A stretch of 64,000 nucleotides of DNA, taken from contig NZ_JBBDHC010000005.1 in the NCBI RefSeq assembly GCF_037203605.1, positions 62,001 through 126,000 on the forward strand, written 5' to 3'. Source of the stretch: Denitratimonas tolerans (GTDB lineage Bacteria > Pseudomonadota > Gammaproteobacteria > Xanthomonadales > Xanthomonadaceae). Shown in pieces: positions 19,992 to 28,271 of the stretch. A program made the translations under genes and the position numbers. The notes below the pieces were generated by a model, which was given only the letters and a program-made list of their open reading frames with translations, made no database searches and had not been told where the DNA came from. Positions within the stretch are counted from its first letter, which is position 1. Each line of letters opens with the position of its first letter.

Positions 19992-20234
19992 GTCGGAACG
20001 GAAAGGCCGTGGGCGGCCCGGCGGTCTCCTTTCGATGCGTACTGCGCCAGCGGGATGTCCGCAGGCGCATCAGGCGAACCACCGGCCGGGTGACAGGAGC
20101 CTCCACCTGTCTACAGGAGACCCGGTCATTGGTCGCTTCGCTTTCCGCCTGCCCGCACGCCTGCGACAGCGACGGTTTCCGCGGCGGCGTCGCGCTATCA
20201 TCTGAGGCTGTCGAACCAAGCCGGGCGGGGTACC

Positions 20235-20786
20235 GTGGGCGACATCACGGAACTTCTCGAAGCCGCCAGATCGGGGCAGGCGCATGAGCTGGACGCGGTG
20301 TTCACAGCCGTCTATCCGGCGCTGCGGACCCTCGCCGGGGCGCGCCTGCGCGAGTCCGCTTCCGAGGCGACGCTGAGCCCGACTGCCCTGGTCAACGAGG
20401 CCTACCTGAAGCTGATCGGGGCCAGTGCCCTGGATCTGACCGACCGCCGCCACTTCTTCGCCTGCGCGGCGCGCGCGATGCGCCACATCCTGATCGACAG
20501 CGCGCGCGCGCGCGCCAGCCTCAAGCGCGGCGGGCCGCTCGCGCAGGTGACGTTGACCGGGGCGGGTGGCGATGCGGAGGCGATCACCGGACCGGACCTC
20601 CTGGACATCAACGCCGCGCTCGATCGGCTCGACGAGATCAATCCCGAACTGCGGGAGCTGGTTGAATTGCGCGTCTTCGCCGGCATGACGCTCGAAGAAC
20701 TTGCCGCGACCCTGGGGCGCTCGCTGCGTTCGATCAGCCGCGACTGGCAGCGCGCCCGCGCCCTGCTTCTGGCCCAGCTGGGCTGA
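20235..20786 (+). CDS. ECF sigma factor, ECF43/TIGR02999-like, partner of the following kinase
   Basis: 183 residues from a GTG start. Sigma2 region: SPTALVNEAYLKL and the RHFFACAARAMRHILIDSAR stretch, characteristic of the TIGR02999 (Sig-70_X6) group; sigma4 region: PELRELVELRVFAGMTLEELAATLGRSLRSISRDWQRARA. Where canonical ECF factors have an acidic DAED-type motif just before LVxExxL, this protein reads S48-P49-T50-A51 with no acids. In the known ECF43 factor EcfP of Vibrio, phosphorylation of a threonine by a neighbouring kinase supplies the missing charge. The kinase gene begins 4 bases after this stop, so the same logic is likely here (inference). No anti-sigma gene is present. Confidence 0.88.
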   Translation: MGDITELLEAARSGQAHELDAVFTAVYPALRTLAGARLRESASEATLSPTALVNEAYLKLIGASALDLTDRRHFFACAARAMRHILIDSARARASLKRGGPLAQVTLTGAGGDAEAITGPDLLDINAALDRLDEINPELRELVELRVFAGMTLEELAATLGRSLRSISRDWQRARALLLAQLG

Positions 20787-20790
20787 GCCG

Positions 20791-23382
20791 ATGGATGCCA
20801 CCGAGCGCGATCAGTGGCGCGAGGCGGATCGGCTGTTCGATGCGCTGATCGAACTGGCACCCGATGCGCGCAGCCGTCGCGTCGCGACGCTGGACATCTC
20901 CGCCGGGGTGCGTGACAAGCTCGAAGCGTTGCTGCGCCGAGCCGGAGAGGCCAGCCCACTGCTGGATTCGGACGCTGCGCTTGTATCCGCCCTGCCGTTG
21001 CCCGATGGCTGCGCCGCAGACCCGCTGCTGGGGCGAAACCTGGGCGACTGGCACCTGCTGGAACTCCTGGGGCGCGGCGGCATGGCCGTGGTCTATCGCG
21101 CCGAGCGCGTGGGTGGCGACTACCGGCAGCAGGCCGCCGTGAAGGTACTCAGCCTCGTGCTGCGCAGTCAGGACGATCATGCGCGCTTCCGGCGCGAGCG
21201 CCGCATCCTGGCCCAGCTCCAGCACCCGCACATCGCGCGCCTGCTCGACGGCGGCATCGCAGCGGACGGCACGCCCTATCTTGCGATGAGCCTGATCGAA
21301 GGCGAGCGCATCGATGCCTGGTGCGAGCACCACCAGCTCGATATTCCAGCGCGCGTACGCCTGTTGCACCAGGTGTGCGGCGCGGTCGCGCATGCCAATC
21401 GCCTGCTGGTCGTCCACCGCGACATCAAGCCTGCAAACATCCTCGTGGATGACGACGGCAGCGCCTGTCTGCTCGACTTCGGCATTGCCCGCCTGCTGGA
21501 TGGCGATACCACCGGGGAAGCGACGCTCACGCGCGCGTTCACGCCCGACTACGCCGCGCCCGAGCAGCGGGCTGGCGACGTGCCGCTGAGCACCGCGGTC
21601 GACGTCTACGGCCTCGGGGCGGTATTGCACCGACTGCTGACCGGCCAGTCGCCGCGCCTCGACGCGGCCGGAGATCCCGTGCCCGCCTCGCAGGTGGCGG
21701 CGGCTGCCGGCAACCCGCTTGCCGCGCACGCGCTGCGAGGCGATCTGGATGCGATCCTGGCCCAGGCCATGGCGCGAGAGCCGCAGGCGCGCTATGCCGG
21801 GGCGGATGCGCTGGCAATGGATCTGCATGCCTGGCTGTACCATCGGCCGATCCAGGCGCGCCGCGCCAGCCTTCGGGGCCGCGTGGCCCGACTCGTCCGC
21901 CGCAATCCCGGTGCCAGCGCGCTGGCCGCGCTGTGCCTGGTCCTCGGGCTGGGCGGGATCGTCGCCGTGCTGCTGGGCCAGCAGCAGGTCCGAGAGCAGG
22001 CGCTCGAGCTGCAGACCGTGGTCGATTTCCAGTCGAGCATGCTGCGTTCGGTCGAACCGGCGCAGGTTGGTGCCCGGATCCACGCGGCGCTGGATGCCGC
22101 ACTGGCCGACGTCGGACTGGATCCCGAACTTCGCCGTCGCGCCATCGGGCAAATCGACACGGTGGGGCTCGCCATCGACAGCCTCGACGAAGGCATGCTT
22201 CGGCGCGCCGTCGACGCTGCGCGCCGGAACCTGGCCGACCAGCCGCGGGTGCAGGCGCGGCTGCTGCAAAGCCTCGCCAGCATCTACATCGACCTCAATC
22301 GGTTCGACCAGGCGGCACCGATCCAGCGCGAGGCGCTGGACCTCTTCCACCGTACCGTCGGTCCCGGCGACCCGCTGACCCTCGCCAGCCTGCGCGAACA
22401 GGTCGATCTGGGCATGCGCAGCGGTCAGGGCATCGACGAGGCCGCCATCGAGGACATGCTTGCGCGGCACCGTCGACACCTCGGGGACGACAGCTTCGAT
22501 ACCGCGTTGGCGCGCGGCCTGTTCGCGCGCTGGCACATGGATGCCGGCAACCTGCCGCGGGCCGAGGCCGAACTGCGCGCCGCGCTCGCGCGCATGGAGG
22601 CACTGCGCGGCAGCGAGGATCCGAATGTCGTCGGCGAGCGCGCCGTGCTCGGGCAGCTCCTGCTGAACGCCGGTCGCAATGACCAGGCCGCGGAGCTGTT
22701 GCAGCAGGCACTGGCGGCTGCGCGGCGGATCCATGACGCCCAGTCCGCCAGCGTGCTGTCGATTCTCTCCAACCTGGCGACGGCGCTTGCGCGGCAGGGC
22801 CGGCTGGACGAGGCGGAGGCGATGCACGCGGAAGTGTTCCAGGCCTATCGCGCCAGCCTGGGTGCCCGCCACCCACGCACCCTGATCGCACTCAACAACC
22901 TCGCCGCCGATGCGCGCAAGCGCGGTGATTACGCGGCTGCGCTGCCGCTGCAGGAGCAGGCCCGCGCCGGCATGATCGAGGTTCTTGGAGCCGAGCACCC
23001 GCTCAGCCTGCGCATGCAGATGAGCCTGGGCGAAGTCAGGCTGGGCCTCGGTGAAGCGACCATTGCGGCCGGTTTTCTGGCCGAGGCCCTGGCTGCCTGG
23101 GAGCGCCTCGCACTGTCTCCGTCGCCGCCGATCGCCCGCGCCCAGCGTCACCTGGGGCAAGCCCTGCAGGCGCAGGGAAGAGTGGAGGATGCCGCTGGCG
23201 CAATGCAGGCGTCCTGGGATACGGCAAACGCCATCGGATCACGGGAGGAACAGCGCGCCACGGCAGCCGCCTTCGTCGCCCTGTACGCCTCAGCCCCCGA
23301 GAACGCCGAACCTCACGCCCGATGGCTGGCGCGACTGGATGCGCTTGATGCACCGGATTCTGGCGGCACGCCGCCGCCCTGA
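20791..23382 (+). CDS. transmembrane Ser/Thr protein kinase with TPR-like extracytoplasmic region
   Basis: 863 residues. Kinase domain about 85-350: glycine loop LLGRGGMAVVY, catalytic lysine K118 (AAVKVLS), catalytic loop H209-R210-D211 (VHRDIKPANIL), D229-F230-G231 and the TPDYAAPEQ activation/P+1 segment; all residues for activity are present. One membrane helix at ~375-396 follows, then ~470 residues of helical repeats with TPR-like pairs (NLATALARQGRLDEAEAM, LNNLAADARKRGDYAAAL) expected outside the inner membrane. A 75-residue N-terminal helical segment precedes the kinase. ATG 20791 is chosen for its position 4 bases after the sigma stop. Probably phosphorylates the adjacent ECF factor in response to an envelope signal. 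Confidence 0.88.
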   Translation: MDATERDQWREADRLFDALIELAPDARSRRVATLDISAGVRDKLEALLRRAGEASPLLDSDAALVSALPLPDGCAADPLLGRNLGDWHLLELLGRGGMAVVYRAERVGGDYRQQAAVKVLSLVLRSQDDHARFRRERRILAQLQHPHIARLLDGGIAADGTPYLAMSLIEGERIDAWCEHHQLDIPARVRLLHQVCGAVAHANRLLVVHRDIKPANILVDDDGSACLLDFGIARLLDGDTTGEATLTRAFTPDYAAPEQRAGDVPLSTAVDVYGLGAVLHRLLTGQSPRLDAAGDPVPASQVAAAAGNPLAAHALRGDLDAILAQAMAREPQARYAGADALAMDLHAWLYHRPIQARRASLRGRVARLVRRNPGASALAALCLVLGLGGIVAVLLGQQQVREQALELQTVVDFQSSMLRSVEPAQVGARIHAALDAALADVGLDPELRRRAIGQIDTVGLAIDSLDEGMLRRAVDAARRNLADQPRVQARLLQSLASIYIDLNRFDQAAPIQREALDLFHRTVGPGDPLTLASLREQVDLGMRSGQGIDEAAIEDMLARHRRHLGDDSFDTALARGLFARWHMDAGNLPRAEAELRAALARMEALRGSEDPNVVGERAVLGQLLLNAGRNDQAAELLQQALAAARRIHDAQSASVLSILSNLATALARQGRLDEAEAMHAEVFQAYRASLGARHPRTLIALNNLAADARKRGDYAAALPLQEQARAGMIEVLGAEHPLSLRMQMSLGEVRLGLGEATIAAGFLAEALAAWERLALSPSPPIARAQRHLGQALQAQGRVEDAAGAMQASWDTANAIGSREEQRATAAAFVALYASAPENAEPHARWLARLDALDAPDSGGTPPP

Positions 23383-23471
23383 TGCCGGCGGCGATGCGCC
23401 CCGCACCACTTCAGCAACGAGCGGTGCGAGGACGGTGTCGCAAGGCCGGGCCGCAAGCCACGGCGCGGGAA

Positions 23472-23500
23472 TTGACCGTCTTTCGGTGCCACCCTACAAT
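23472..23500 (+). promoter_or_regulatory. sigma70 promoter of tRNA-Thr
   Basis: TTGACC (23472-23477), 17-base spacer, TACAAT (23495-23500), ending 10 bases before the tRNA. Both hexamers match 5/6. Confidence 0.7.
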
Positions 23501-23510
23501 GCGCGGCTAC

Positions 23511-23586
23511 GCCGGAATAGCTCAGTTGGTAGAGCGGCGCATTCGTAATGCGTAGGTCGTAGGTTCGATTCCTATTTCCGGCACCA
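23511..23586 (+). tRNA. tRNA-Thr (CGU)
   Basis: 76-nt cloverleaf with encoded CCA; anticodon CGT at 23544-23546; acceptor stem GCCGGAA/TTCCGGC. A classical integration target: an integrase relic lies 150 bases downstream. Confidence 0.96.
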
Positions 23587-23630
23587 CACGACGACTCTGG
23601 CGGGTTCCGTAACCGCCACGAATCACCACG

Positions 23631-23667
23631 AAACGCCCGCGCCGCAACGGTTTGCGGGCGTTTTCGT
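23631..23667 (+). terminator. intrinsic terminator after tRNA-Thr
   Basis: A perfect 9-10 bp stem (AAACGCCCGC with GCGGGCGTTT), 12-base loop, followed by TTTTCGTTT. Confidence 0.75.
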
Positions 23668-23706
23668 TTCCGCGACCTGCCCGAACCGGCCCCAACCGCA
23701 ACACCC

Positions 23707-23930
23707 ATTTGCGCACGATTTACGCATAGGATGCGGGCATGGCAAGCATCCGGCGACATGGGAACCGATACCGCGCGCATCTGTGCGTCGGCGGGGCGGG
23801 CGGCGACCTCTTCCCAGGCAGCGTCCGCCCGCGCGTGCGGAAGAAGATCGCGTCATCGGGCCTGCGCCCGCGCGAGCCCTGGCGCGAGCGTCGGGTGGTC
23901 CTGCGCCACGGAGTCTGGAGTCGCCCATGA
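23707..23930 (+). pseudogene. remnant of a tyrosine-recombinase integrase next to tRNA-Thr
   Basis: The short frame 23739-23930 starts MASIRRHGNRYRAHLCVGG, which looks like the extreme N-terminus of phage-type integrases (MASIxKRGxxWRAxV...). After ~25 residues similarity stops and the frame becomes unrelated low-complexity coding of the marC leader. No catalytic domain (R...HxxR...Y) is left. Two copies of an ATTTRCGCA motif, 11 bases apart (23707-23715, 23718-23726), precede it, as often seen upstream of integrases. Position downstream of a tRNA 3' end supports a former integrated element. Function is certainly lost. Confidence 0.6.
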
Positions 23931-24514
23931 CCACGCTTTCCGCCGCGATCCTGCTGTTCCTGATCCTCGATCCGCTCGGCAACGTGCCGGTGTTCCTGAG
24001 CCTGCTGCGCGACCTGCCGCCGAAGCGGCAGCGCTGGGTGCTGGCGCGCGAATTGCTGATCGCGCTCGGGGTGCTGCTGCTGTTCCTGTTCGCCGGCCGC
24101 GCGATCCTGGCGGCCATGCACCTGCGCGAAGAATCGGTTTCCATCGCCGGGGGCATCGTGCTGTTCCTGATCGGCCTGCGCATGATCTTTCCGCCGCAGG
24201 ACGGGCTGCTCGGGCACCAGCCTGAAGGCGAGCCCTTCATCGTGCCCATGGCGATTCCGCTGATCGCCGGCCCGTCGGGCATGGCGGCGGTGATCCTGAT
24301 GGCAAGCAACGATCCGACGCGGCTGGGCGACTGGGTTCTGGCCCTGCTGATGGCCTGGTCCGCTACCGCCGTCATCCTGTTTTCGGCCACCTTCCTCTAC
24401 AAGGTGCTGGGCCGGCAGGTGCTCACCGCGGTGGAGCGGCTGATGGGCATGCTGCTGGTGGCGCTGTCGGTGCAGATGCTGCTCGACGGTGTGCGCGCCT
24501 ATCTCGCCGGCTGA
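23927..24514 (+). CDS. MarC family integral membrane protein
   Basis: 195 residues, six predicted membrane helices. Family features: an N-terminal FLILDPLGNVPVFLSLL, GGIVLFLIGLRMIFP and the central VPMAIPLIAGPSGMAAV motif. The ATG at 23927 is preceded by GGAG (23917-23920). E. coli homologues are MarC, YhgN and YchE; despite the name, MarC has no proven role in multiple antibiotic resistance, and transport substrates are unknown. Monocistronic. Confidence 0.88.
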   Translation: MTTLSAAILLFLILDPLGNVPVFLSLLRDLPPKRQRWVLARELLIALGVLLLFLFAGRAILAAMHLREESVSIAGGIVLFLIGLRMIFPPQDGLLGHQPEGEPFIVPMAIPLIAGPSGMAAVILMASNDPTRLGDWVLALLMAWSATAVILFSATFLYKVLGRQVLTAVERLMGMLLVALSVQMLLDGVRAYLAG

Positions 24515-24826
24515 CGAATCCGCCGCGCGGCAAGGGGATTTCTCGGCAGATCGAGTCTGCGGCGCGCGGTGCGGCGCGCGCTGTCGGTGCCGCGGCGGGC
24601 CGACGCGCCGGGTATTGGGCCGGGAAGTAGCAAAACAGTCATAAAGTTCGGTTAAACTGTGGTTAAAGAATCGCCGGATGCACGGGGACTGGCCGATCCG
24701 GTGGTGGCAAGACAGAACCAGTTCAACAAGCAGCCCGCAGTCGCGCGAGTGCGCGAATGCGGGCGCAGTACGGGCGGCATGGCCGCACGGTCAGCGGCAT
24801 CAACGTCAGGCAATCAGGGCAAATCC
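24515..24826. promoter_or_regulatory. 312-base intergenic region: leader of the Oar-like receptor, with a tandem GGTTAAA motif
   Basis: No gene seen. The stretch 24630-24670 is locally AT-rich and contains a direct repeat GGTTAAA at 24650-24656 and 24661-24667, i.e. 11 bases apart (about one helical turn), suitable for an activator or for promoter elements. The remaining ~160 bases form a long leader; the frame open through it starts at 24659 but shows no signal peptide, so I do not count it as coding. Confidence 0.4.
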
Positions 24827-27800
24827 ATGAAAAAACAACTTCGTATCAAGCACCTCGCAGGCGCACTCGCCGTCCTTCTCATGACTGCGCCGGCGTATGC
24901 GCAGCAGACTTCGTCCAACATTGCCGGTCGCGTGACCGACAACGAGGGCGCGCCGCTGGCCGGTGCCGAGGTCATGATCGTGCACACGCCCTCGGGCACC
25001 ACCAGCCGCGCCGTCACCGACGGGCAGGGCCGCTACACAGCGCGCGGCCTGCGCGTGGGTGGTCCGTACACCGTCACGGTCACGCGCGATGGCTTCAAGG
25101 GTGAAGCCACCGAGAACGTATTCCTTGCGCTGGGCGAAACCTCGGCCCTGAACGTCGATCTCGACACCGCGGCCACCTCGCTGGAGGCCATCCAGGTCGT
25201 GGCTTCGGCGGGCCTGTCGGTGTTCAATCCGGACAACATGGGTACCGGTACGGTCCTTTCTTCCGGCGACATCGCGGCGCTGCCCTCGGCCGGCCGCAAC
25301 ATCCAGGACCTGATCCGCCTGGATCCGCGCATCAGCCAGACCAGCAAGGCCGACGGCCGCATTTCCGCCGCCGGCCAGCATTCGCGCTACAACCTGATCC
25401 GCATCGACGGTGTTTCCACCAACGATCCGTTCGGCCTGGAGGCCAACGGCCTGCCGACCGAGCGTCAGCCGGTCTCGGTGGACGCGATCGAAGAGCTGAA
25501 CATCGCGCTGGCCAACTACGACGTGACCTACGCGGGCGCCACCGGTGCCGTGGTCAACGCGGTCACCCGTTCGGGCACCAACGACTTCCACGGTTCGGTC
25601 TACTACGCCTACCGCGACAAGGACTGGGTGCGCGAGGACCTGCAGGGCGTCAAGTTCAACGGCTTCAATGACGAGACCACCTACGGCGGCACCTTCGGTG
25701 GCGCGCTGGTGAAGGACCGCCTGTTCTTCTTTGCCAACTACGAGAAGTACGTGCGCTCCGCGCCGGGCTCCAGCTACGCCTCCACGCCTTATGGCCGCGG
25801 CCAGATCACCGATGCCGACATCGCCGAGGCCCAGCGCATCGCGCGCGACGTCTGGGGCTTCGACGCCGGTTCGCTCGACCCGGTGAAGGGCGACACCGAG
25901 ATCGAGGAGTACGCGGTCAAGTTAGACTGGAACATCAACGACGACCACCGCGCCTCGCTGCGCTACAGCAAGCTCGAGCAGAACGTGATCCGCCAGCCGG
26001 GCATCGGCTCGAGCAGCATTTCGCTCAGCAGCCACTGGTACAACCAGCCCAAGACCTTCGAGACCATGGTCGGCCAGCTCTTCAGCAACTGGTCGGACAA
26101 CTTCTCCACCGAGCTGAAGCTCTCCTACCGCGACTACATCGCCGAGCGCGCGCCGATTTCCGACCTGCCGTCCATCCGCGTCAACATCGGCAACCAGGGC
26201 CTGATGTTCGGTACCGAGGTCAACACCCACGTCAACGTGGTCGACACCACCGAGAAGAACGTGTTCTTCGCCGGCACCTACTATCTGGGCGACCACGCCC
26301 TGAAGTTCGGCATCGACTACGCCGAAAACGACATCATGAACTTCTACGGCCGCGACCTGAACGGCTCGTACACCTTCGCCTCGCTGGCCGACTTCGCCGC
26401 CGGCACGCCGAGCCAGTACACGGTGCGCACGCCGCGTCCGGGCCGCGACTACGGTGATATTCCGGCGACCTACGTGTTCGAGAACACCGGGTTCTTCCTG
26501 CAGGACAACTGGTCTGCGACCTACAACCTGAGCCTGATGTTCGGCATCCGCGTCGACATCCCGGATTTCGATCGTGAGCCGCTGTACAACGAAACCATCC
26601 ACCAGATGTACGGCTACGACAACCGGGTCACCATCGATACCAAGCTCTGGCAGCCGCGCTTCGGCTTCAACTACACCTTCGACACCGAGCGCTCCACCCA
26701 GCTGCGCGGCGGCGTGGGCCTGTTCCAGGGCACCGCGCCCAACGTCTGGATGGCCGGTGCCTTCCAGAACACGGGCCTGAACTTCGTCGCCTACGACCAG
26801 CGCAATCCGGGCGCGATCTTCACCCCGGGCGTCAATCCGCCGTACATCCCCAGCGGCCCGGGTTCCACCCCGCGCCTGCGCGTGGACCTGATGGAGCCGG
26901 GCCTGGCGCTGCCGTCGGTGTGGAAGGCCAACCTCGCGTTCGACCACGAGCTGCCCTGGCACGGCATCGTGGCCTCGGCCGAGCTCCTGATGCTCAACAC
27001 CAAGAACGACATCTACTTCGAGTCGCTTGACCTGGGCGCGCCGACCTTCGCCGGCCAGGACGGCCGCATGATCTACTGGAACGCGGCGGGACTGAATCCC
27101 ATCAACGCCCAGAGCAACGGCATCCAGAACGGTCGCGGCAATCCGGGTGGCGGCGGCAGTGCCGGCAACCGCGCCAACCGTCCGAGCAACATCGATCAGG
27201 TGATGCTGGCGCGCAACACCAGCAAGGGCGAAAGCAAGGCGCTGACCCTGTCGCTGACCAAGCCGATGCAGGCGGGCGACCACTGGTCCTGGACGGCGGG
27301 CTACACCTACACCGACGCCACCCAGGTCAGCCCGATGGCCAGCTCGCAGAACACCTCGAACTGGAACGGCACCACGATCTACCAGGTCAACGAGAACGTG
27401 TCGTCCACCTCGCGCTACGCCATCCGCGACCGCTTCACCGGCGTGCTGACCTATACCAACGCGTTCTTCGGCGACAACAACACCACCTTCGGCCTGTTCT
27501 ACGAGGGCCGCTCGGGCCTGCCGTTCAGCTACATCTACTACAACGACATCAATGGTGATGGTGCCTCCACCAACGACCTGTTCTATGTTCCTGCCGGTCG
27601 TGGCGACGTGCTGTTCACCGGCGGTGCGCAGATGGAAAACGACTTCTTCAACTGGCTCGAACAGCACCCGGACCTGGCCCGCTACGCCGGCCAGGTGGTC
27701 CCGGCCAACAGCGGACGGGCGAAGTGGGTCAACAACTTCGACCTGCGCATCAGCCAGCAGCTGCCGTCGTTCTTCGAAGGCCACAAGGCCGAGTTCAACT

Positions 27801-28039
27801 TCGACATCATGAACGTGGGCAACCTGCTCAACAAGAAGTGGGGCCTGATCGAGGACTACGGCTTCTTCCAGACGATGCGCGTGGCCAACTACGCGGGTAT
27901 CGACCCGGCCACCGGCAAGTACGTCTATACCTTCTCGGGGTCGACGGACGAGCCGGGCATCCAGGAAAACAACAACGACAAGGGCAACACCGGCGTGTCG
28001 CGCTGGTCGGTCATGGCCACCTTCAAGTACAGCTTCTGA
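24827..28039 (+). CDS. Oar-like TonB-dependent receptor with N-terminal carboxypeptidase-regulatory domain
   Basis: 1070 residues. A signal peptide (MKKQLRIKHLAGALAVLLMTAPAYA-Q) is followed by a carboxypeptidase-regulatory-like (CNA-B type) beta-sandwich at ~27-115 (SNIAGRVTDNEGAPLAGAEV...), a plug domain (~130-250; SAGRNIQDLIRLDPR, RIDGVSTNDPFGLEANGLPT, GATGAVVNAVTRSGTNDFHG) and a long barrel ending in FKYSF with the C-terminal phenylalanine needed for outer-membrane insertion. Named after Myxococcus Oar; xanthomonads and Lysobacter carry many, thought to import peptides or sugars, or to assist protease export. ATG 24827 is fixed by the signal peptide. Substrate unknown. Confidence 0.9.
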   Translation: MKKQLRIKHLAGALAVLLMTAPAYAQQTSSNIAGRVTDNEGAPLAGAEVMIVHTPSGTTSRAVTDGQGRYTARGLRVGGPYTVTVTRDGFKGEATENVFLALGETSALNVDLDTAATSLEAIQVVASAGLSVFNPDNMGTGTVLSSGDIAALPSAGRNIQDLIRLDPRISQTSKADGRISAAGQHSRYNLIRIDGVSTNDPFGLEANGLPTERQPVSVDAIEELNIALANYDVTYAGATGAVVNAVTRSGTNDFHGSVYYAYRDKDWVREDLQGVKFNGFNDETTYGGTFGGALVKDRLFFFANYEKYVRSAPGSSYASTPYGRGQITDADIAEAQRIARDVWGFDAGSLDPVKGDTEIEEYAVKLDWNINDDHRASLRYSKLEQNVIRQPGIGSSSISLSSHWYNQPKTFETMVGQLFSNWSDNFSTELKLSYRDYIAERAPISDLPSIRVNIGNQGLMFGTEVNTHVNVVDTTEKNVFFAGTYYLGDHALKFGIDYAENDIMNFYGRDLNGSYTFASLADFAAGTPSQYTVRTPRPGRDYGDIPATYVFENTGFFLQDNWSATYNLSLMFGIRVDIPDFDREPLYNETIHQMYGYDNRVTIDTKLWQPRFGFNYTFDTERSTQLRGGVGLFQGTAPNVWMAGAFQNTGLNFVAYDQRNPGAIFTPGVNPPYIPSGPGSTPRLRVDLMEPGLALPSVWKANLAFDHELPWHGIVASAELLMLNTKNDIYFESLDLGAPTFAGQDGRMIYWNAAGLNPINAQSNGIQNGRGNPGGGGSAGNRANRPSNIDQVMLARNTSKGESKALTLSLTKPMQAGDHWSWTAGYTYTDATQVSPMASSQNTSNWNGTTIYQVNENVSSTSRYAIRDRFTGVLTYTNAFFGDNNTTFGLFYEGRSGLPFSYIYYNDINGDGASTNDLFYVPAGRGDVLFTGGAQMENDFFNWLEQHPDLARYAGQVVPANSGRAKWVNNFDLRISQQLPSFFEGHKAEFNFDIMNVGNLLNKKWGLIEDYGFFQTMRVANYAGIDPATGKYVYTFSGSTDEPGIQENNNDKGNTGVSRWSVMATFKYSF

Positions 28040-28063
28040 TCCATCGAAGCGGTATCGCGTGAT

Positions 28064-28101
28064 CAAGGCGGCCGGGGGAAACCCCGGCCGCCTTGCTTTT
28101 C
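28064..28101 (+). terminator. strong intrinsic terminator of the Oar-like receptor gene
   Basis: A perfect 14-bp stem (28064-28077 and 28082-28095) with a GAAA tetraloop, followed by CTTTT, 25 bases after the stop codon. Confidence 0.85.
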
Positions 28102-28122
28102 GCGCAGGAAGCGATGCGGTTG

Positions 28123-28151
28123 TGGACGCTGCCGGGCACGGCCGGTATCAT
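28123..28151 (+). promoter_or_regulatory. sigma70 promoter candidate of the carA operon
   Basis: TGGACG (28123-28128), 17-base spacer, TATCAT (28146-28151). Would give a ~115-base leader before carA. No clear PyrR or ArgR-type site was recognised in that leader. Confidence 0.45.
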
Positions 28152-28271
28152 TTCCGCTCGCCCCAAACCCCCTCGTCCCACCTGTGGCCGCCCTTGCGGC
28201 AGCCGATGCGGACGTGACCGCGTGCCGCAAATCAGGCGCGCGGGGTTTCCTCCCTCCACAAGGCGAAATCC

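Noticed and set aside
23586..24514. A second copy of the tRNA-Thr 3' end as right att site
   Set aside because: I scanned for the tRNA end motif downstream and saw none within the window.
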